From Phycisphaerales bacterium (GTDB lineage Bacteria; Planctomycetota; Phycisphaerae; Phycisphaerales; UBA1924), in contig JADLGW010000058.1 of the NCBI GenBank assembly GCA_020849105.1, positions 162,152 through 226,151 of the forward strand: 64,000 nt of DNA. The letters run 5' to 3'. The notes beneath the pieces are model-generated. The model made no database searches. It was not told the origin of the DNA and saw nothing but the letters and a program-made list of their open reading frames with translations. The first letter of the stretch is position 1; each line of letters starts with the position of its first letter. A program made the position numbers and the translations under genes. This document shows positions 18,487 through 26,823 of this stretch, piece by piece.

Positions 18487-19518
18487 GTGCTGGAATCGCT
18501 CGACCAACTCGAAGCCGCGGCGATGCAGGACCTGGGCGGCGTCGCGGAGAGCGCTGGGCTGGAGGCGTGGCGCATCGCGTACCTGGGGGCGAAGGGGAAA
18601 CTCAGGGCGGCGATGGCGGGGCTGAAGGATGTTCCCAGGGACCAGAAACCGGCCGCGGGGGCCCGCCTGAACGCGGTGAAGTCGGCGCTGGAAACGGCGT
18701 TCGCAACGCGCCGGGCGGCGATCGGGACAGGGGAGGCGGCGGCCGGGCCGCGGGTCGACCTGACGGAGCCGGGGCTGATGGAATCGGCGGGGCCGGGGCG
18801 GCGGCACATCCTGTCGCGGGTGCGCGAGGAACTGGTGGAGGTGTTCGCGCGGATGGGGTTCGGGGTGGCGCAGGGTCCGGAACTGGAGGACGACGAGCAC
18901 AACTTCGTCAGGCTCAACATCCCGGCCGGCCACCCGGCGCGGGAGCCGTCGGAGAACTACTACGTGCGGGCGGCGGGGGGCCGGGACCAGGGCACGGGCG
19001 TCCAGCCGCTGATGCTGCGGTCGCAGACCAGCACGGTGCAGGTGCGGACGATGGAGACACGGAAGCCGCCGATCCGGGTGATCGCGCCGGGGCGCGTGTA
19101 CCGGCCCGACACGGTGGACGCGACGCACCATTTCATGTTCCATCAGATCGAGGGGCTGGCGGTCGACCGCGGGCTGTCGATGGCGGACCTGTCGACGACG
19201 CTCTTCCAGTTCGCCCGGGCGTACTTCGGCGACGAAGCGAGGGTGCGGCTGCGGCCGAGTTACTTCCCGTTCACCGAGCCCAGCGCCGAGTTCGACCTGT
19301 GGATCGCGCTGCGGCCGGGGGATGCGCCCCGCTGGATGGAACTGGGCGGGTGCGGCATGGTGGACCCGGCGGTGCTGACGGCGTGCGGGATCGACCCGGA
19401 GCAGTGGTCGGGGTTCGCGTTCGGGTTCGGGATCGACAGGCTGGCGATGGGGAAGTACCGGATCCCGGACATCCGGCTGCTGCTGGAGAACGACCTGCGG
19501 TTCCTGGGCGCGGTCTGA
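18487..19518 (+). CDS. pheS: Phenylalanine--tRNA ligase alpha subunit
   Basis: The protein shows class II synthetase motifs: motif 1 region MGFGVAQGPELEDDEHNF, motif 2 region APGRVYRPDTVDATHHFMFHQIEGL, and motif 3 GFAFGFGIDRLAMGKY. The N-terminal coiled-coil (residues about 1-90) is normal for PheS. The GTG start at 18487 gives 343 residues, the usual length. It charges tRNA-Phe together with PheT, but pheT is not next to it in this window. The adjacent downstream gene encodes an unrelated membrane protein. Confidence 0.96.
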   Translation: MLESLDQLEAAAMQDLGGVAESAGLEAWRIAYLGAKGKLRAAMAGLKDVPRDQKPAAGARLNAVKSALETAFATRRAAIGTGEAAAGPRVDLTEPGLMESAGPGRRHILSRVREELVEVFARMGFGVAQGPELEDDEHNFVRLNIPAGHPAREPSENYYVRAAGGRDQGTGVQPLMLRSQTSTVQVRTMETRKPPIRVIAPGRVYRPDTVDATHHFMFHQIEGLAVDRGLSMADLSTTLFQFARAYFGDEARVRLRPSYFPFTEPSAEFDLWIALRPGDAPRWMELGGCGMVDPAVLTACGIDPEQWSGFAFGFGIDRLAMGKYRIPDIRLLLENDLRFLGAV

Positions 19519-19551
19519 CGCCTGGGGCCCCGATGCAGTACCCTGCGGGGC

Positions 19552-20112
19552 ATGGAGACCAGCGCGACCAGCCCGGACTTCGACCCGTCGCTCATCCCCG
19601 ATGAGCCGCCGCGGTGGCCGGCGGTGGTCGGGACGATCAGCATCATCTGGGCGGTGCTGGGGTTCGGGTGCGGGGCGCTCTTTGTCGGGAAGATTCTGTT
19701 CTTCCCCGGCGACCCCAACGTGAACCCTCCGACGAACATGACGCCGCTGTTCCTGCTGGTGGTGGGGGGCGGGTTTCTGCTGGGGTTCCTGCTGCTGGCG
19801 GCGGGGGTCGCGGGCGTGATGCGCCGGCCGGGGACACGCGGCCTGCACCTGGCCTACGCCGTGCTCGGCCTGCTGCTGATGATCCCCGGAGTGCTCCAGC
19901 AGATGCAGGCCAACGCGGACATGGTCTCGTGGGCCCAGAACCACCCGGATACGGACTTCGGGAAGATGATGGCCGGGGCGTTCGCCGGGTACATGCTGCC
20001 GATCAGCCTCGGGTGCTACGGGCTGGTGGCGCTCCCGTACCCGCTGTTCTGCCTGGTGTGGTTCGGGCTGGTGAAGCGGCGTGCCGCGGAAATCAGGCCA
20101 CTGGTGACCTGA
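19552..20112 (+). CDS. Small four-helix membrane protein, unknown function
   Basis: The 186-residue protein has a charged N terminus (METSATSPDFDPSLIPDEPP) and four hydrophobic segments near residues 22-48, 64-88, 98-112 and 145-172. A periplasmic loop with Pro/Asn (FFPGDPNVNPPTNM) lies between the first two. No family was recognised. It follows pheS by 33 bp in the same direction and could be cotranscribed. Confidence 0.7.
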   Translation: METSATSPDFDPSLIPDEPPRWPAVVGTISIIWAVLGFGCGALFVGKILFFPGDPNVNPPTNMTPLFLLVVGGGFLLGFLLLAAGVAGVMRRPGTRGLHLAYAVLGLLLMIPGVLQQMQANADMVSWAQNHPDTDFGKMMAGAFAGYMLPISLGCYGLVALPYPLFCLVWFGLVKRRAAEIRPLVT

Positions 20113-20192
20113 CGGGTGCACCGTCGCGGTACGGCGCCCGTGGGTGTGCTCAGCGGCCGTTGGTGCCGCGCCCGCGTATACTCGCGTCAGCC

Positions 20193-20264
20193 GCGGGCGT
20201 AGTTCAGCGGTAGAACGTCAGCTTCCCAAGCTGAATGTCGCCGGTTCGATCCCGGTCGCCCGCT
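20193..20264 (+). tRNA. tRNA-Gly(CCC)
   Basis: The sequence folds as a full cloverleaf: acceptor GCGGGCG/CGCCCGC, D arm GTTC...GAAC, anticodon arm TCAGC-TTCCCAA-GCTGA with anticodon CCC, and T arm GCCGG-TTCGATC-CCGGT. It totals 72 nt with no encoded CCA. It is the integration site of the tandem islands: its 3' half recurs at 38136 and 41257. Confidence 0.95.
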
Positions 20265-20270
20265 TTGTCT

Positions 20271-20305
20271 GCCGCCGATGTCACACGATGACACCGGCGG
20301 CTTTT
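20271..20305 (+). terminator. Terminator after tRNA-Gly, carried by E1's left end
   Basis: GCCGCCGATGTCA and TGACACCGGCGGC pair with one mismatch around a short loop, followed by TTTT. The same hairpin occurs after the tRNA fragment at 41305-41343, so it belongs to the E1/E3 element end. Confidence 0.8.
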
Positions 20306-20414
20306 CGTTGACAAACCCCGCAGATTCCGCGAGGTTTGGCGACGCGGGCGGGGGCGGCGGGACCGGGGCCAACGGCCCGACGATGACAGGGAATGACCTG
20401 GGCGGACGCTCGCT

Positions 20415-20446
20415 TGTGCAAGCGCGTGTGCAAGCGGTTGTGCAAG
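20415..20446 (+). repeat. Three TGTGCAAG direct repeats, left arm of E1
   Basis: Copies start at 20415, 20427 and 20439, exactly 12 bp apart, about 160 bp inside the element from the att core. Two copies with the same spacing lie near the right end (38055, 38067) and two at the left end of E3 (41453, 41465). Spacing and location fit arm-type binding sites of a lambda-like integrase N-terminal domain. Confidence 0.75.
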
Positions 20447-20500
20447 GTGGAGCGGGATGCGGACCGGAAGCCGCCGTCCCAACGGTTTAGGATCTCCTGA

Positions 20501-21385
20501 ATGTCTGGGAACATCGACAAATCCGGAGGTACATCGGTGAGGCTGTGGTGCGTCGCTGCCAGCGATGCGCCCATCGTGGCAGTGATTGCACGCCTTTATG
20601 GCGAGAAGCGATGGACATGCCTTCTTCGGTGGAATTGGAAGGAGTCGCTGGTCGAGGAAGGGGCTTGGACTTCGATGGACATCGCCGCGCATCGGTGCTG
20701 CCTGTCGTCGGACGGCGAGTTTTTCTTCTACCACGCGACGGGTGGATCAGATGGACCGTTTCCTGGGTTCTACGGCGGTGCGTTCGCCGTCTCAAGGCTC
20801 CCGTGGTTGTCTGCGCTTACTGATACGACGACCTTCGGACCAGCTGGAGGCTGGAAATCACGAGACGCACTTCCGGACAGTGAGCAGCAGCATCTCTGGA
20901 GTCTCTTCGAGGACTGGCCAGCGTTCGTGCGTGACGAACATTGGCCACGTCAGCTTGGTCGCATTTGGCGTGCGGCAACTACAGACGACATGACGCTGGC
21001 AGGGGCTCAGCTGGAACGATCGCACCTCGTAGCGGCGGCGGATCTGCCGGACTCGGGACTCCGTGTGTACGCGGTCGTCCGTTCGCACACGGACAAGTGG
21101 GGCGGGCATCACTGGAGCATCTGGCACAAAGATCTGACGTACTTCATTCGCCCGACGATTGGGATCGACAACCCGCTGCAAGAGCTCAGCGGCGTACGAT
21201 GGGCCTGCCCAACGGGCGGCGGTCGACTGCTCCTTGCGACGTCCGACGCGAAACTGCGAGTGCTCCGCTTCAAGTACAAGACTGGAGCGGATGCAACGTT
21301 CAGCGTCGAGCAAGAGCATGATCTGGCGTCCTTGACGCCGCGACCTGAGCCAGCTCCTTCTTCGGCGAAGGCAGGGCTCGCTTGA
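20501..21385 (+). CDS. Hypothetical protein at the left end of E1
   Basis: The 294-residue protein was not recognised. It is Trp-rich (RWTCLLRWNWKES, HWSIWHKDLTYF) with no signal peptide or membrane segment. Repeated short beta strands and turns (RLYGEKRW, GEFFFYHATGG, LRVYAVVRSHTDKWGG, RLLLATSDAKLRVLRF) suggest a beta-propeller-like or WD-type fold. It lies between the integrase arm sites and the integrase, pointing towards it, the position often taken by cargo genes. A start at 20537 (GTG, VRLWCVAASD) is also possible. Confidence 0.55.
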   Translation: MSGNIDKSGGTSVRLWCVAASDAPIVAVIARLYGEKRWTCLLRWNWKESLVEEGAWTSMDIAAHRCCLSSDGEFFFYHATGGSDGPFPGFYGGAFAVSRLPWLSALTDTTTFGPAGGWKSRDALPDSEQQHLWSLFEDWPAFVRDEHWPRQLGRIWRAATTDDMTLAGAQLERSHLVAAADLPDSGLRVYAVVRSHTDKWGGHHWSIWHKDLTYFIRPTIGIDNPLQELSGVRWACPTGGGRLLLATSDAKLRVLRFKYKTGADATFSVEQEHDLASLTPRPEPAPSSAKAGLA

Positions 21386-21428
21386 CCATAGCGAAGATGA
21401 TTGTGCCCGTGACGAGCAGCGCCGCTTT

Positions 21429-22871
21429 TCAATGTGAAGCAGACGTTGATCTGCTGACCACGCCCAGCGGCAGGTCTGGCAGGCTGGCCACCGCCCCGGC
21501 CACGTCGAGCAGTTTCGGATCGGTGTAGACGTTGGCCGTGAGGCTCGGGTCGCTGTGCCGCATCGCGGCCTGGGCCGTCCGCAGCGGAACACCCGCCTTC
21601 GACAGGTGCGTGCCAAAGGTGTGCCGCAGGGCATGGATGTCGATCGTTCGGCCGCGGTCGTCGGTCTTGATGACGACCTCCTTGCCATCGCGTTTCTCGA
21701 TACGGGCCAGCCCGGCGAAGACTAGGTCGCGGTCGAAGATGCGGATGAGCCCTTCGGGCACGTCGAAGAGCGGCTCGTCGGTGGGCAGTGACGCCGGGAT
21801 CGGCTCCTCCGCGTTGCGGGCGGCCTGCTGCGCCCACGCCAGCCGGTCGGCCAGCCACGAGCGGATGTCGGCGGCGAGGTCCGTCCGCAGCGGGATCTCC
21901 GACCCGCGGCGGTTCTTCTCGTCCCGGGCGTTCAGCAACAGGTGCGGCACCCGACCGCCAAGATCGACCTGGCCCACAGTGATGCTGGCCAGTTCGCCCT
22001 TCCGCAAGCCCGTGAGCACGAGCGTCTTGTAGATCAGCGCCCGCTCGCGGCCGATGTGCAGCAGGTTCTCGCGCGTCGCGTCGGACAACTTCGCCTGGGC
22101 CTGCCCCTTCGCCTCCCCGCGCCGCACGGTCAGCGCGTCGGCCAGGGGGCGGCGCTGCGCGGCGTCCAGAAGTCGGGCCAGTTCCTCTTCGGTCAGCGCC
22201 CGGCGCTGCCGCCGCGTGTCGGCCCGCTGGTCGGCCACCGCGACGGCCAGCAGTGGGTTATGCGTGAGCCGTCCGGCGCGGACGCACCAGTTGACGAAGG
22301 TGACGCACGCCTGCCTGTACCCGTTCCGCGTGCCTGCGGACATGCCGGTGTCGGCCTGATCCCGCAGCCAGCGCTCGACCGTCGCAGCCGTGAAGTCGCG
22401 GAGGCGCTTCACGCCGCGGTCGGTGGCGACGCGGGCCACCCGGCGGCGGGCCTGGACGTACCAGTGCTCGGTGCTGCCCTTCAGACGCAGGTGGTCGCGC
22501 CACGCGTCGAGGTTCGTCTCGATCGACTCGGCCCCGTGCCGCGATGCAGCGTCCTCCTCGGGGGAGATCACGCCAGCGCGGATCAGCTCGGCCCGGCGCA
22601 CCAGTTGGGCCAGCACGGCCCGCGCGGCGGTCTCGTCAGAGCACCCTGTCGGGCGCTCGACCCAGAACCCTGCGGCGTCGCGGAACTTGGCGATGTACGA
22701 CTTCGTCTCGCCGCGAATGCGCACCCGGCCGTCGGCGGCGGTGAACACCTCGGCGGTCCGCGCTTTGCCGTTGCGAAGTTGGTAACGGGCCAGGCGCTTG
22801 CCGCGCTGCACGATGATCTGCGCGCTGGGCGGCAGGGGTGCGGTCCATGCTTTGCGGAACACGGTGCCCAT
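21429..22871 (-). CDS. int: Tyrosine recombinase / integrase of E1
   Basis: The 480-residue protein has the full catalytic set: R290 (TGLRKGEL), K319 region (ARDEKNRRG), H413-x-x-R416 (IHALRHTFGTHL), H439 (MRHSDP) and nucleophile Y449 (NVYTDPKLL). The N-terminal part holds an arm-binding-like beta region and a SAM-like core-binding domain (about 115-205). It recombines the element's att site with tRNA-Gly. It points towards the tRNA end. A partly deleted homolog lies at 42332-42691, and most of its C-terminal residues match. Confidence 0.95.
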   Translation of the reverse strand: MGTVFRKAWTAPLPPSAQIIVQRGKRLARYQLRNGKARTAEVFTAADGRVRIRGETKSYIAKFRDAAGFWVERPTGCSDETAARAVLAQLVRRAELIRAGVISPEEDAASRHGAESIETNLDAWRDHLRLKGSTEHWYVQARRRVARVATDRGVKRLRDFTAATVERWLRDQADTGMSAGTRNGYRQACVTFVNWCVRAGRLTHNPLLAVAVADQRADTRRQRRALTEEELARLLDAAQRRPLADALTVRRGEAKGQAQAKLSDATRENLLHIGRERALIYKTLVLTGLRKGELASITVGQVDLGGRVPHLLLNARDEKNRRGSEIPLRTDLAADIRSWLADRLAWAQQAARNAEEPIPASLPTDEPLFDVPEGLIRIFDRDLVFAGLARIEKRDGKEVVIKTDDRGRTIDIHALRHTFGTHLSKAGVPLRTAQAAMRHSDPSLTANVYTDPKLLDVAGAVASLPDLPLGVVSRSTSASH

Positions 22872-23008
22872 CGGGCGGGGGTCTCCATCGCCCCGACCTC
22901 GGCGGGTTGCCGAGATCTGGGGTCACACTCAGGGCTGGCCGGTGGCACGGGTCAAGTCGCCCCCCCGGCGGCAAAGCCAAGGGGCGATGTATGTGGGGAT
23001 GTGCGGGA

Positions 23009-23698
23009 CTACAGGGCGCTGCGGGCCTTGGCGTGCGCCCGCTCGGCGTCACTGAGCCGCGACTCCGCGGCCGCGAGGGCGGCCTTGGCCCGCTCGATCT
23101 CAGCGTTCAGCCGGGCCTCCTGCTCCTTGCGGTCGCGCGAGATGGGCAGGTACTGCAGATCGCGCTCCAGCCGCTGCACCTCCTCGCGGAGGCTGTTGCG
23201 CTTGTTGGTCGCGGCGATGACCACGGCGTGGGCCTGGTTGACCTTGGCCTCCAGTTCTTCACGCTCGAGCATCGCGACCACGTCCTTGGGCAGGTGGGAC
23301 ACAGGGATGAGCCCGTCGGCGTAGAGGGCCAGCACCCGCCGCGCGGCGGACTCAGCGTCACCAGCCTCGCGCAGCGCGCTGCCAGTCTCGAGTGCCGCCG
23401 CTTCCGCCTCCGCTTCGAGCTTCTCGATCGCGGCCTGCGTCCGGGCGGCAACCGCATCCGAGTGGGCCTTGGCCTTGCTCGCGGCACGCCGCAGACGCAT
23501 GACGCTGTCGGCGGCGTCCATGTCGTTGCGGATGTCCGCGATGCGGGCGAGGATGGCGTCCGCGGCCGCGAGCTCCATCCCGGCGTCGTTGGCCAGTTCC
23601 GCCAGGCGCTCCGGCGGCTCCTCGGACCACGCCGCGTTGATGAAAGCGGTGCGGGCCTGCTGCCTTTTGTTCTGAGCAATCTGTGCGAGTGACATCAT
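23009..23698 (-). CDS. Coiled-coil protein of E1, unknown function
   Basis: From the ATG at 23698 (MMSLAQIAQNKRQQARTAF) the 229-residue protein is almost entirely helical and rich in Ala, Glu, Arg and Lys. Long heptad-like stretches span about 45-120 and 140-225. No enzyme motif is present. Its start overlaps the stop of the upstream gene (ATGA), making it the last gene of a five-gene leftward block. Coiled-coil proteins in such replication blocks are sometimes nucleoid or scaffold proteins, but that is only a possibility. Confidence 0.75.
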   Translation of the reverse strand: MMSLAQIAQNKRQQARTAFINAAWSEEPPERLAELANDAGMELAAADAILARIADIRNDMDAADSVMRLRRAASKAKAHSDAVAARTQAAIEKLEAEAEAAALETGSALREAGDAESAARRVLALYADGLIPVSHLPKDVVAMLEREELEAKVNQAHAVVIAATNKRNSLREEVQRLERDLQYLPISRDRKEQEARLNAEIERAKAALAAAESRLSDAERAHAKARSAL

Positions 23699-24192
23699 GA
23701 CTTCGTCCTTTCCGAAAGGGGAATCACAACAGCGCCGTGTAGGAACAGCTCCCGCGCGGCCTTGACGATCAGGGCTTGGTGCTGGCTGATGAGTTGCTCG
23801 GCGAGCGGGGTGGCCCACTCGCGGCGCTCGGACCATCGGTCTGACCAGTCCTCCGGACCATCCATGCGAAGTTCGGGGCAGAGCGAGAGCTCGGTAGCGG
23901 CCCGGAGATCGGTCAGTTGGTGGTCGAACGGCTCGATCTGCCCGATGGCCTGCAACTGGACGAGCTTGTTCCTTTCGTGGGGTGGGAGCGCTGGCTCCAG
24001 TTCGCTACCAGCGAGAGCCGCCGCCAGCGGCCCGATGGCCAAGACGATCTCCCTGCTCGCGGGAGTGAGCTCCTGGGATGGCCAGCAGGAGCAGCCATCT
24101 TGGAAGACCTTCGCGAGGACCCTGTGATTGGTGAGCACATAGGCGGCGACCGCGCGGCCCGCCTCGTGCAAGCTGAGCTTCCATCGATTCAT
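23695..24192 (-). CDS. Small protein with degenerate HEAGH-like motif
   Basis: From the ATG at 24192 the 165-residue protein reads MNRWKLSLHEAGRAVAAYVLTN. LHEAGRAVAAY resembles the HEAGHAV zinc motif of M41-like peptidases, but the second histidine is arginine, so metal catalysis is unlikely. Further on come SREIVLAIGPLAAALAGSELE and EQLISQHQALIVKAARELF. M41-type small proteins with such helices (the aspartate ligand comes much later) are common in planctomycete mobile DNA. It overlaps both neighbours by ATGA. Confidence 0.7.
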   Translation of the reverse strand: MNRWKLSLHEAGRAVAAYVLTNHRVLAKVFQDGCSCWPSQELTPASREIVLAIGPLAAALAGSELEPALPPHERNKLVQLQAIGQIEPFDHQLTDLRAATELSLCPELRMDGPEDWSDRWSERREWATPLAEQLISQHQALIVKAARELFLHGAVVIPLSERTKS

Positions 24193-24452
24193 GAGATTGA
24201 CTCCTCGAGCGCGCGCTCGCACGCCCACTTTGCTGCTCCAGATGTCCCGTACACGCCAACGACCATCCACTTGCCCCTCAGGCACGCCATCGCGAGGAAG
24301 AGCCGACGCTGTCGGCCACAGCGGTGAGGCATGACCGGGAGGCCCACGAGCCGCTCGAGTTCGAACACTCGGGCGACGTACTCGCCATCGAGACGGCCGT
24401 CCATGTGCCGCCCCTCGTCGAAGGCCTTCGTCCAGTAGGAAGTCCATCGCAT
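24189..24452 (-). CDS. Small hypothetical protein in the E1 replication block
   Basis: From the ATG at 24452 this 87-residue protein begins MRWTSYWTKAFDEGRHMDGR and contains LERLVGLPVMPHRCGRQRRLF and KWMVVGVYGTSGAAKWACERA. No family was recognised. Its start shares one base with the stop of the primase-helicase gene (TGATG) and its stop overlaps the next start, which supports it being real. A longer upstream frame exists but lies inside the primase gene. Confidence 0.65.
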   Translation of the reverse strand: MRWTSYWTKAFDEGRHMDGRLDGEYVARVFELERLVGLPVMPHRCGRQRRLFLAMACLRGKWMVVGVYGTSGAAKWACERALEESIS

Positions 24453-26578
24453 CACGCGGCACCTCCCGTGGTTGTGGAGGCGGACGTGTCTACAGCGTCT
24501 ACACAAACGGAATCCCCGTTTCCGGCATCGCCAGCGGGGGTTGTGTAGACGGGATCGCCGGAAGCGCCGGGCAGGACGAACCTCCTGGCCTTGGGCGCAC
24601 CGGGTCCGCGCTGCGGCAGGTACACCCACTGTCCGTGGCCCGCATCCACCAGCCGCGACAGCGCGGCCTCGGCGTCCTTCACGGTCTTGAACTTCCTGCT
24701 CGACTGAACGAGTTCACGCCCGCTGACGCTGCCGCCCTTGCGGCGGACGATGTCGAGAAGTTGCCGGGCCTCTCGGTCGTCATCACCCTCGGCGAGACGC
24801 CCGTACACCCGCTCGGCCTCGCGGCGGAACCAGTTCGCTAACTCGATGCCCCGCGCCATTGAATCGGCGTCGACGACACCGGTGATCGCGCCTTCGCACG
24901 CGGCGACCCTGCCGAGGTGGACGACAAGGGCCAGACGCGCGGCCGCGCACTCGATCTTCGCCATCATCGCGCGTGCCCGCTCGTCCTGGCCCGCCATGTC
25001 CGCGTTCAGGGAGTTGTAGAAGTTGGCCCAGAGCTGACTGGCCTGTTCTTCGAGCCCGAGGGCGCGGGGTATCGGGTTCCCGTGCGGATCCTCGTCGAGC
25101 TCGAGGTCGTACAACTTCTCGACCATCGCGCTGTACTTCCGCTCGACTAGCGGCGGGATGCCACCGGGCTGCCAGCGCCGGGTCGGGGTGGGCGGCATCG
25201 ACAGGAGCAGCCGGGCCACCAGCCCCGAGTCGAAGTCCGTGCCCGTGAGCGCCGCGGCGAGCACGCCCGGCTGGACGAGCCCGCTGACGATCAGGGCGGC
25301 GCGCTCGACGCGGATGGGCGGGGCCGTCTTGCGATCGACCTTCAGTGGCTGAGCCCGGTGCATCGGCAGCCAGCGAGCGGCCTCACTCGCGGCACGCCCA
25401 CCATTGGCGGAGTACCTGCCGAAGTTCAACCAGGCGGCGAGTTCGTCGCAGGCCAGCAGCATGCCGCGAGGGCTGGCGGCCAGCATCGCGGCGAGTGCCT
25501 CGAAGGTGACGTCCGAAGTGACGAACCTCTCACAGACCGGCGCTTCCGGGGCTGTGGGCGGCGTCGCGGTCAGATTGCCCTTGCCAGCCCCCCCCGCACC
25601 CCGCTCCCAGCCCCGCATCGCCTTCTCGTGGAGGGCCAGCGCAGCGGCGTGCTCCTTCATCGCCTCCTTGTGCTCGCGAAGTGCCTCGGCATCGCGGCGC
25701 TCGGCGGGGCGGGTGACGAGTTCGAGGGCCGGTGACTTGCCAGAGCCGGACGGCGCGACAACCACAGCCCAGATGATGGCGGGCTCGTGCCAGGAGGCGT
25801 GCAGCGCGATTGTGCGGGAGTTGCCGACTCCGGCGGCCATCGATGCCAACGCGAGCGGGCCCAGCATCGCCTCACTCACCTGCAGCGACCGTGCGCCGGC
25901 CCGAACCAGATCAGCCGCAGCCTTCGGCAGCGCGTCCGTTGGGAAGGGCGCGAACTCCGGCACGGGTGGCCGTTCCGGCGTCGCCGGTGCCGGGGGCGCG
26001 TAGTTCTGAGACTGTTCGATCAGCCGAGCGATGTCCGCATCACCGGCCCCGCCGTCGGCGACCCACAACCGCACGTCCTTGTGACCGTCCGGCGGAAACG
26101 TGAAGCGCACCGAGGCGCAGACGCCGACGAGCGCGGCGGCCAGGGTCTGGATGCTCTTCCGACCTGCGTCATCGTTGTCGCCGATGAGAACGACATGCCG
26201 GTCCCGAAGCAGGACAGCGAGCTCATCCACGCCGCGTCCGGCCATCAGCACGCCCACCGCCGTGAAAGCGAAGGTGTGCAGGCACGCCGTGTCGCTCGCC
26301 CCCTCGGCCACGAGGATCGGGTCACGCAGGCTTGTGCCCGCATACGCAGGCAGGCCGTCGGCGGGGAAGATCAGGCCGCGTTTGCCGCCCATCGCAGCGG
26401 TGTAGCGAGGCTGACCCTCCGCCGGGGCGTCCCAGCGCGTGAGCCCGGCAACCTTCTCGCCCTGGGCGTTCCGCTCGGGGTAGCGCCACCCGCCAGCGAC
26501 ACGCTCGCCGCCGATGGCGAGCCAGCCGCGCGCGGCGGTGCCTGGGGGCATGTTGTTCGCGTCGAGCCCCTCGCTCAT
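24452..26578 (-). CDS. Toprim-DUF3987 replication protein (primase/helicase type)
   Basis: The start at 26578 overlaps the HTH gene stop (TGATG) and gives 708 residues. Residues about 85-150 form a Toprim domain with E92 (LVAEGASD) and D134-x-D136 (LIGDNDDAGRK). Residues about 210-600 match DUF3987, with a P-loop at 275-282 (APSGSGKS) and ERFVTSDVTFEALAAMLA. The C terminus is a winged-helix-like region (IVRRKGGSVSGRELVQSSRK). Such proteins in integrative elements are thought to prime or unwind element DNA. An 11-bp perfect inverted repeat sits within its 3' end. Confidence 0.88.
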   Translation of the reverse strand: MSEGLDANNMPPGTAARGWLAIGGERVAGGWRYPERNAQGEKVAGLTRWDAPAEGQPRYTAAMGGKRGLIFPADGLPAYAGTSLRDPILVAEGASDTACLHTFAFTAVGVLMAGRGVDELAVLLRDRHVVLIGDNDDAGRKSIQTLAAALVGVCASVRFTFPPDGHKDVRLWVADGGAGDADIARLIEQSQNYAPPAPATPERPPVPEFAPFPTDALPKAAADLVRAGARSLQVSEAMLGPLALASMAAGVGNSRTIALHASWHEPAIIWAVVVAPSGSGKSPALELVTRPAERRDAEALREHKEAMKEHAAALALHEKAMRGWERGAGGAGKGNLTATPPTAPEAPVCERFVTSDVTFEALAAMLAASPRGMLLACDELAAWLNFGRYSANGGRAASEAARWLPMHRAQPLKVDRKTAPPIRVERAALIVSGLVQPGVLAAALTGTDFDSGLVARLLLSMPPTPTRRWQPGGIPPLVERKYSAMVEKLYDLELDEDPHGNPIPRALGLEEQASQLWANFYNSLNADMAGQDERARAMMAKIECAAARLALVVHLGRVAACEGAITGVVDADSMARGIELANWFRREAERVYGRLAEGDDDREARQLLDIVRRKGGSVSGRELVQSSRKFKTVKDAEAALSRLVDAGHGQWVYLPQRGPGAPKARRFVLPGASGDPVYTTPAGDAGNGDSVCVDAVDTSASTTTGGAA
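24496..24551. repeat. Inverted repeat CGTCTACACAA...TTGTGTAGACG
   Basis: A perfect 11-bp inverted repeat (24496-24506 and 24541-24551) with a 34-bp spacer lies inside the 3' end of the replication protein gene. A neighbouring TGTCTACA adds a further GTCTAC copy. The same GTCTAC/GTAGAC words recur near the right end of E1 (about 37850-37929). They may be binding sites of an element-encoded protein or a terminator-like hairpin. Confidence 0.6.
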
Positions 26579-26823
26579 CAACGGGCCCCCCGCGTCGCCC
26601 GCAACTCGGCAGCGCCCACGGCGGCCGCAGCCTTGCGGTCGAGATGCTCGCGGAGATCGGAAAGACGCCAGCGCACAACGCGATCGCCCAGGCGGATGGG
26701 CGCGGGGATCTCGCCCCTCTGGGCCATTCGCCAAATCGTGCGAGCATTGACGCCCAGCAGTTCCGCCACCTCGCGGACGTTGATCACCGCGACGTCCGTC
26801 TTTCGAACCTGAAGTTCATCCAT
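26578..26823 (-). CDS. Excisionase-type helix-turn-helix protein
   Basis: From the ATG at 26823 (MDELQVRKTDVAVINVREVAE) the 81-residue protein carries a MerR/excisionase winged helix: NVREVAELLGVNARTIWRMAQRGEIPAPIRLGDRVVRWRLSDL. Small proteins of this type act as recombination directionality factors or as repressors of the element. It is the first gene of the leftward block and overlaps the Toprim gene by one base. The regulatory region is the 858 bp upstream. Confidence 0.88.
   Translation of the reverse strand: MDELQVRKTDVAVINVREVAELLGVNARTIWRMAQRGEIPAPIRLGDRVVRWRLSDLREHLDRKAAAAVGAAELRATRGAR

Noticed and set aside
20415..20446. CRISPR-like short repeat array
   Set aside because: Units are 8 bp with 4-bp gaps, far too short for CRISPR; arm-type sites explain them better. 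No cas gene is present.
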